38,185 bases of DNA from NCBI RefSeq assembly GCF_004564235.1, contig NZ_SOMN01000045.1:1-38185 (forward strand). The letters run 5' to 3'. The notes beneath the pieces are model-generated. The model was not told the origin of the DNA. It made no database searches and saw only the letters and a program-made list of their open reading frames with translations. Both the position numbers and the translations under genes were made by a program. This document shows positions 34,163 to 38,185 of the stretch, in pieces. This stretch comes from Cohnella luojiensis (GTDB lineage: Bacteria; Bacillota; Bacilli; Paenibacillales; Paenibacillaceae). Position 1 is the stretch's first letter. Each line of letters begins with the position of its first letter.

Positions 34163-35068
34163 TTAAACAACGGGCAAGCAACCAACGGAATCCAATCGAC
34201 TCTTAGCTTCGGCATAAATCTGATCCGAGAGTACTCCTTTTTGTGCGTACCGCACGTTTTCCGCCAAGTGATCTGGATTTTTCGTTCCAACGATCGTAGT
34301 GGACACTTGCGGATGAGTGAGAGTGTATCTTAGCAGGAACCCTGTGCGGCTCTCTCCTTCCTCCAGAAGCTCGTCAAACCCCGCCTTTTCCCATGCGCTC
34401 CAGCGATCCGCCTGACCCAATCCTGCTCCTGGCTCTCCTCGGCCGACCCCGCCGCGAATAATGATCCCAGCGCCCTCCTCACCGGCAGTGCTAATCAAGT
34501 TCTCATGCTCTCTCTCCAGTGCGGAATAAGGAATCTGAAACGTATCGTAATTTCCTGACTCTATATAAGACGTAATATGAGGCAAATAAGTCGAGATGCC
34601 GATCCAACGGACTTTGCCAGTCGCCTGGATTTCCTTGAGTACTTCCACGAGGCTCCCTTCTTCCGTCTGTTGAACGGTAGGTCCATGGAGCTGTAAAAGG
34701 TCGATGTAATCCGTCTTCATTCGGCTTAAGCTCGTATCGATGTTGTGCAGCAGATTCTCTCTCGTCCATACATGCGGCGTTTCGTCATGATCCCCATGGT
34801 CGACTAACGTGCAACCGCATTTGGTCGCGAGTATGTACTCGTGCCTGCGATGGCTGATGAACCGTCCGATTAATTCCTCGCTTCGCCCATAATCGTAGGC
34901 TGTATCTATGAAGTTAATTCCGCAATCCAGAACCGCGTTCAAGATTTTCTCCGATTCCGAATCAGTCACGGGTCTTCCATTCCATACCCGAGGACCGCGA
35001 ATCTCCATCGCGCCGAAGCCTAGCTTGGTTACCCGTAAGCCTGTCTTGCCCAATTGCGTTCGTTCCAT
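34163..35068 (-). CDS. Aldo/keto reductase
   Basis: A 301-residue aldo/keto reductase. Tetrad: Asp and Tyr in IDTAYDYGRSEE, Lys in LATKCG, His in LLQLHGPT. The cofactor motif is TIVGTKNPDHLAEN. It is clearly related to the next gene but from a different subgroup, so this is a tandem of paralogues rather than a fresh duplication. ATG 35068 (MERTQLGKTGL) matches the usual start. AAGGAG lies 12 bases upstream; an ATG seven codons earlier has no ribosome binding site. Confidence 0.9.
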   Translation of the reverse strand: MERTQLGKTGLRVTKLGFGAMEIRGPRVWNGRPVTDSESEKILNAVLDCGINFIDTAYDYGRSEELIGRFISHRRHEYILATKCGCTLVDHGDHDETPHVWTRENLLHNIDTSLSRMKTDYIDLLQLHGPTVQQTEEGSLVEVLKEIQATGKVRWIGISTYLPHITSYIESGNYDTFQIPYSALEREHENLISTAGEEGAGIIIRGGVGRGEPGAGLGQADRWSAWEKAGFDELLEEGESRTGFLLRYTLTHPQVSTTIVGTKNPDHLAENVRYAQKGVLSDQIYAEAKSRLDSVGCLPVV

Positions 35069-35194
35069 CGAATCTTCACGCTCCTTCATCAGCTTGGTTG
35101 CCCTTCTATTGTAATGGAAAACAAGGCAGATAATAAGAACTGAAACTGAGGTGAGTTAGTTTCCTAAAGGTTACTAACCCCTCCCGATTACTTC

Positions 35195-35224
35195 GCATAC
35201 TGTTAAGCTTTACTCCGCATGCTA
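35195..35224 (+). promoter_or_regulatory. Predicted sigma-G (forespore) promoter for cdaS
   Basis: GCATA (35195-35199), 18-base spacer, CATGCTA (35218-35224). These match the known sigma-G consensus gnATR-18-cATnnTA at every fixed position. The predicted start lies about 25 bases before the ATG, with AAGGAG between. CdaS is known from B. subtilis as a sporulation-specific enzyme, which fits. Confidence 0.7.
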
Positions 35225-35255
35225 TTGAAGAGTGATGTTCAAGGAGAAGTGATCC

Positions 35256-35873
35256 ATGACGACAACCTCAGCGAATTGCGATTCCTCGCCCATGAAGAAA
35301 TTGATCAAGGAAAATATCCAGGAGATGATTTCAACGCTGGGTGTTCTCCAGAGAACGATCGACAATGAAGAAAATTGCTTACTAGGCGAGTTCGAGAAAG
35401 TCAAAAAAGGCTTCCTTAAAATTGAATCCATTGCCGCAACGTTTTACTTGAATTGCTACCTATCTCCATTTATAGAGCGGTACACGGATTTGTCGCTTAC
35501 GATTCAGACGTTATCCGACCGACGGCATGGGGCTTTGATTGCCGTGGAACGAACCGATCCGCTCGATTCGTTTCTCCAACCGGGGATCCCGGTCGGCGCT
35601 CCGGTTACGCATACTTTGTTGGAGTCCATCTTCTATCCGGGAAGTCCGCTTCACGACGGAGCAGTGCTCATCAAAGCCAATCAAATCGTATCCGCGAAGA
35701 ACATTCTTCCTTTGACTTTAGCTCAAGGCAATGAGCGAATAACGGGCACTCGCCACAGGGCAGCCGTTGGCCTGACCGAGCTAAGCGATGCCATCGTACT
35801 CGTCGTGTCGGAGGAAACGGGCAAAGCCTCATTCGCCAACAAAGGCAAGCTCTATCCGGTGATCACCCCGTGA
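35256..35873 (+). CDS. cdaS: Sporulation-specific diadenylate cyclase
   Basis: A 205-residue enzyme that joins two ATP into c-di-AMP. The DisA_N/DAC domain (about 60-200) has its two signature motifs: SPLHDGAVLI (DGA) and TGTRHRAAVGLTE (RHR). The N-terminal about 60 residues form the two-helix regulatory segment characteristic of CdaS (KKLIKENIQEMISTLGVLQ), as opposed to membrane helices (CdaA) or C-terminal DNA-binding domains (DisA). Length matches B. subtilis CdaS/YojJ (207). AAGGAG lies 9 bases before the ATG. A predicted sigma-G promoter lies immediately upstream. Confidence 0.93.
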   Translation: MTTTSANCDSSPMKKLIKENIQEMISTLGVLQRTIDNEENCLLGEFEKVKKGFLKIESIAATFYLNCYLSPFIERYTDLSLTIQTLSDRRHGALIAVERTDPLDSFLQPGIPVGAPVTHTLLESIFYPGSPLHDGAVLIKANQIVSAKNILPLTLAQGNERITGTRHRAAVGLTELSDAIVLVVSEETGKASFANKGKLYPVITP

Positions 35874-35884
35874 AACATCACTGA

Positions 35885-36115
35885 CCTGTCTTGTTTACTC
35901 TTGGCTTTGTTAAATGGGATCAACCGTGGTGGGTGGTATTGCTGCTATCCTTCGCTTCAACCGGAATCGGAGCGGCGTTGTCGAGCTTTCATGCGCTTAT
36001 CACGGAAGGCATAGACAAAAAACAACGAGGCACAGTCACCTCGTTGTACAGCAGCATGCGATTTATCGGAGTTGCCTCCGGACCGCCTATAAGCGCATTG
36101 CTCATGCAACATTAA
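35885..36115 (+). pseudogene. Remnant of an MFS transporter
   Basis: About 75 codons encoding two membrane segments and the cytoplasmic loop ALITEGIDKKQRGTVTSLYS then MRFIGVASGPP, typical of the C-terminal half of MFS drug transporters. The N-terminal half and the last helices are missing, with a stop codon 5' (35882). It has no ribosome binding site. It lies 11 bases after cdaS and its stop overlaps the convergent nucleotidyltransferase gene. Best read as debris of a deleted transporter gene. Confidence 0.65.
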
Positions 36116-36723
36116 GTATTCCACGGAATAACGGTAAGCTGAGGCCAATGTTTGGTCCACCTCGTCACTTTTTTAACGAAAACCTCTTCGGTAATTAACG
36201 TTTTGTTGGGACGAACAACCATTCCAAACAAGTCATTTAAACCGAACGGAGCGTATACCTTCCATTTCGATGAGCTATCTTTGTTAACTCCCAAAGCGGT
36301 CGCCGTCGTCGGCCACGTATTAATGGCAGCTTGGAGCGATGGATAGGGTTCAATGGGGTAACCGAAATGATCTTCGTACCAAAGATGGACCCTTGCTTGA
36401 TTTTTGAGGTCTATCTGAATGGGGAAGTCGCGAAATAAATGTCTAGCTTGTTCGATAAGCTCATTCTCTTTTTCGTAAGCAAGATCAAGATCGTAATAGA
36501 CGATATCTATGTCGCTTATCCCGTTTTGCAGGTCGTATCCGCTCAAGTAATTCCATATCGTTTGGGTTAAACACCCGGCCCCTACGTAATATTGATCTAA
36601 TGGAAGCGAATGAATCCGTTGGAAAACCGTTTCTACGATCGAATTCTTCCTAATGATGCTTACGAGTATTTCCATCTGGCTATTCAAGTCTAAATTAATT
36701 CCGCTGTGCCTTGCTTTGTCCAT
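36112..36723 (-). CDS. Nucleotidyltransferase family protein (NTP_transf_6/DUF925-like)
   Basis: A 203-residue protein. YYVGAGCLTQTIWNYLSG followed by ISDIDIVYYD is the nucleotidyltransferase-fold signature of this family (the Asp-x-Asp pair binds metal). VHLWYEDHFGYPIEPYPSLQ and FGLNDLFGMVVRPN are the conserved C-terminal parts. Biological role unknown. AAGGATC lies about 12 bases before the ATG. It reads convergently into the MFS remnant. Confidence 0.85.
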   Translation of the reverse strand: MDKARHSGINLDLNSQMEILVSIIRKNSIVETVFQRIHSLPLDQYYVGAGCLTQTIWNYLSGYDLQNGISDIDIVYYDLDLAYEKENELIEQARHLFRDFPIQIDLKNQARVHLWYEDHFGYPIEPYPSLQAAINTWPTTATALGVNKDSSSKWKVYAPFGLNDLFGMVVRPNKTLITEEVFVKKVTRWTKHWPQLTVIPWNT

Positions 36724-36750
36724 GGATGATTTTGATCCTTCTGGAGAATG

Positions 36751-37512
36751 TTAGATGGAAGGCATAACGTTACCGCCGCTAACCGGAATATAAGCTCCCG
36801 TTATGAAGCTAGCCAGGTCGGATGCCAAGAAGGCTACAGCATTCGCAATCTCTTGATCGGTTCCTCTGCGCTTAAGCGGAACGGTTTGTTCGTATGATTC
36901 GCTGTGCTCCGTCTTGTTCAACCGGTCTCGCTCGCTAATCGTCCAGCCTGGAGCAACCTGGTTAACCGTGATTTGGTGTTCGCCTATTTCCTTGGCTAGA
37001 ACACGGTACACGCCGTCCATTCCTCTCTTGCCCGCAACGTATGCCGATTGAGTCGGAAAATTCTGCATCACGCATTCCGTGTTGATGCCAACGAATCTTC
37101 CCCACTTCTGCTTAATCATCGCAGGAGCGAAGGCTTTCGCTAAATAGACGCTTTGCATGACGCAGGATTCGAACTGGCTCTCGTAATCCTCCGGAGATTG
37201 CTCAAGTATACTCGTCCATTGATATTGAACGACGGCATTTGCGACAACGATATCGACCGAACCCAATTGCTCCTCGATCTTCTTTTTCATCGTCAGGATT
37301 GAGTCCAAGTTCGTAATATCCGCTTGGACGATCGTGGCACGGCTTCCATAGGAATGGATTTCATCCTGAAGCTCGATCGCTTGATTCTCGTTGCTCCGGT
37401 AATGTATGGCTACGTTTGCCCCGCATTGCGCAAGCGTTCTTGCCATCACTCGACCAAGTTGTCCTGTCGCTCCGGTGATTAGGGCTGTTTTATTGTTCAG
37501 ATCGATTTGCAT
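36751..37512 (-). CDS. Short-chain dehydrogenase/reductase (SDR)
   Basis: A 253-residue classical SDR. Cofactor motif TGATGQLGR (residue 13 on), NNAG-equivalent VANAVV, active-site Tyr and Lys in YVAGKRG, and C-terminal GAYIPVSGGN. The position normally held by the catalytic Ser, 13 residues before Tyr, reads Thr in INTECVM, so catalysis may be altered. The ATG at 37512 has AAAGGGG 9 bases upstream; a longer frame to 37572 has no ribosome binding site. Substrate unknown. It lies 27 bases upstream of the nucleotidyltransferase gene in the same direction. Confidence 0.87.
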   Translation of the reverse strand: MQIDLNNKTALITGATGQLGRVMARTLAQCGANVAIHYRSNENQAIELQDEIHSYGSRATIVQADITNLDSILTMKKKIEEQLGSVDIVVANAVVQYQWTSILEQSPEDYESQFESCVMQSVYLAKAFAPAMIKQKWGRFVGINTECVMQNFPTQSAYVAGKRGMDGVYRVLAKEIGEHQITVNQVAPGWTISERDRLNKTEHSESYEQTVPLKRRGTDQEIANAVAFLASDLASFITGAYIPVSGGNVMPSI

Positions 37513-37666
37513 ATCCAATAACCCCTTTCCTTTTTCTTTCTTCATGATAGGCAACTTCTGCCTAAATAACAATAAGAAGAAGCAAAGTCCCGGGGCGGGG
37601 AATAAGAAGGATTTTTATGTAAATCATTAGTGGGTAGTAATGGAAGCATGCAAAGGAGACTTACTA

Positions 37667-37816
37667 ATGGCTGAAAATGATGAGTTTGAACAAAAAATAA
37701 CGGCTACCGCCGAGCTGTCCGAGGACGAAGAAATGCAAGAAGAGCATCAAAAGATGAGAGAGAATCAATTCCTGCTGCTACCGATCGATCCTGATTATCG
37801 AAGCGAACCGTCTTAA
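37667..37816 (+). CDS. 49-residue acidic protein
   Basis: AAAGGAG lies 8 bases before an ATG that opens a 49-residue frame. It is very acidic and probably helical in its first two thirds (AENDEFEQKITATAELSEDE, MQEEHQKMREN), with a hydrophobic patch LLLPIDPDY near the end. No signal peptide. Family not recognised. The strong ribosome binding site and the composition support a real gene. No cotranscribed neighbour. Confidence 0.65.
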   Translation: MAENDEFEQKITATAELSEDEEMQEEHQKMRENQFLLLPIDPDYRSEPS

Positions 37817-37924
37817 CGTATTAACGATGAATCTGGACAACTCAACGGAGTTTTGCCGAGCGAATAGCACCCATAAATAAATGCATATCGTTGTTATTTG
37901 CTTGGATTTGCTCTAATCTCAATG

Positions 37925-38060
37925 GTTTAGTTGTAACTTTGGTTATTACTCAGGTCTCCTTTTTTTAGGGAGCGGTACAAGGCACTTTTTTGGCCTTGAA
38001 TAGCTATAGAGAATAGTAAATATGGGGAGACCTAAGTAATAACTAACTTTGCAACTAAAC
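37925..38060. repeat. 136-bp imperfect palindrome with 35-bp arms (MITE-like)
   Basis: The left arm 37925-37959 and the right arm 38026-38060 are inverted copies matching at 30 of 35 positions (outer ends GTTTAGTTG and CAACTAAAC, inner GGTCTCC and GGAGACC). The 66-base centre is AT-rich and holds no gene. No target-site duplication is evident. It sits between the 49-residue gene and the rRNA terminator. 37817-37924 shows nothing else. Confidence 0.7.
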
Positions 38061-38063
38061 ACG

Positions 38064-38087
38064 AAAAAAGCACCCGCGAGGGTGCTT
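38064..38087 (-). terminator. rRNA operon terminator
   Basis: Minus strand AAGCACCC-TCGC-GGGTGCTT followed by a T-run, 14 bases beyond the 5S rRNA end. Confidence 0.92.
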
Positions 38088-38100
38088 TCTCTGTTGTCCG

Positions 38101-38185
38101 GCCTGGCAACGTCCTACTCTCCCAGGACCCTGCGGTCCAAGTACCATTGGCGCTGGAGGGCTTAACGGTCGTGTTCGGGATGGGT
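38101..38185 (-). rRNA. rrf: 5S ribosomal RNA, 3' part (5' end beyond window)
   Basis: Minus strand reads ACCCATCCCGAACACGACCG at the window edge and continues through GTTAAGC, CTCCAGCGCC and GAGAGTAGGACGTTGCCAGG, the conserved core and 3' helix of bacterial 5S rRNA. About 85 of about 117 bases are visible. The 16S and 23S genes should lie to the right, since 5S is normally last in the operon. Confidence 0.95.

Noticed and set aside
18321..34166. 16-base repeat TAATTAATGATATTAA at 18321 and 34151
   Set aside because: AT-rich, both near stop codons, only two copies; most likely chance or terminal AT richness.
34163..35068. Aldo-keto reductase tandem as a recent duplication
   Set aside because: The two proteins share the family motifs but differ strongly elsewhere, so they are old paralogues.
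1..38185. CRISPR arrays, tRNA genes, complete insertion sequences or prophage
   Set aside because: No regularly spaced repeats, no tRNA-like cloverleaf, no transposase or integrase, and no phage structural genes were seen.

Overview
The window looks like a chromosomal segment of a spore-forming Bacillota of the Paenibacillaceae type (Paenibacillus/Cohnella-like). The evidence is a secreted protein with copper-amine-oxidase-like stalk repeats fused to a GH18-like domain, a YfmM-type ABC-F protein, a sporulation-type diadenylate cyclase (CdaS), strong AGGAGG-type ribosome binding sites with frequent TTG/GTG starts, and a 5S rRNA gene running off the right edge. This placement is inference from gene content; no 16S rRNA is present.

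Layout. 1-7.3 kb: a LysE/ArgO-type exporter lacking its first helix, then a two-gene secreted subtilase locus. The first subtilase keeps the fold and the serine position but has lost the catalytic Asp, the catalytic His and the oxyanion Asn. The second is an intact Vpr-like protease with a PA domain. 7.3-14.5 kb: mostly minus-strand accessory genes (SRPBCC, DUF4240, an APH-like kinase, the stalk/GH18 protein, two GNATs, VanW, an HD hydrolase) and a plus-strand VOC gene. A hairpin-rich 137-base element bounded by inverted repeats lies at 7846-7982. 14.6-18.3 kb: an ABC exporter, OmpR-type regulator and histidine kinase operon with possible 11-base-spaced regulator half-sites upstream. 18.3-23.5 kb: a small LuxR-type HTH protein, a 1269-residue hybrid kinase (Cache-like/HAMP/PAS/PAS/kinase/REC/REC/HPt) and its own OmpR-type regulator. 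23.5-27.5 kb: a GrpB-YfiT fusion, hisC and yfmM. 27.5-35.1 kb: a long run of minus-strand small metabolic and stress-type genes (TIMP-like secreted protein with a coupled 46-residue membrane peptide, VOC, GNAT, SDR, LysE, UPF0489, MmcQ/YjbR, Nudix, two aldo-keto reductases). 35.1-37.8 kb: cdaS behind a textbook sigma-G promoter, an MFS remnant, a nucleotidyltransferase, an SDR and a 49-residue acidic protein. 37.9-38.2 kb: a 136-base imperfect palindrome, the rRNA-operon terminator and the 3' part of 5S rRNA on the minus strand.

Several genes (VOC at 12.0 kb, VanW at 12.4 kb, and two unrecognised small genes at 30.8 and 32.8 kb) are whole only if a single base is restored, usually in a short homopolymer. 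This points either to uncorrected sequencing errors or to scattered fresh decay. The most interesting biology is the pseudoprotease/protease pair. Next come the GrpB-YfiT fusion, a Nudix protein with its catalytic box cleanly deleted, and the two structured repeat-like elements. Everything was read by eye; no alignment or database search was run.
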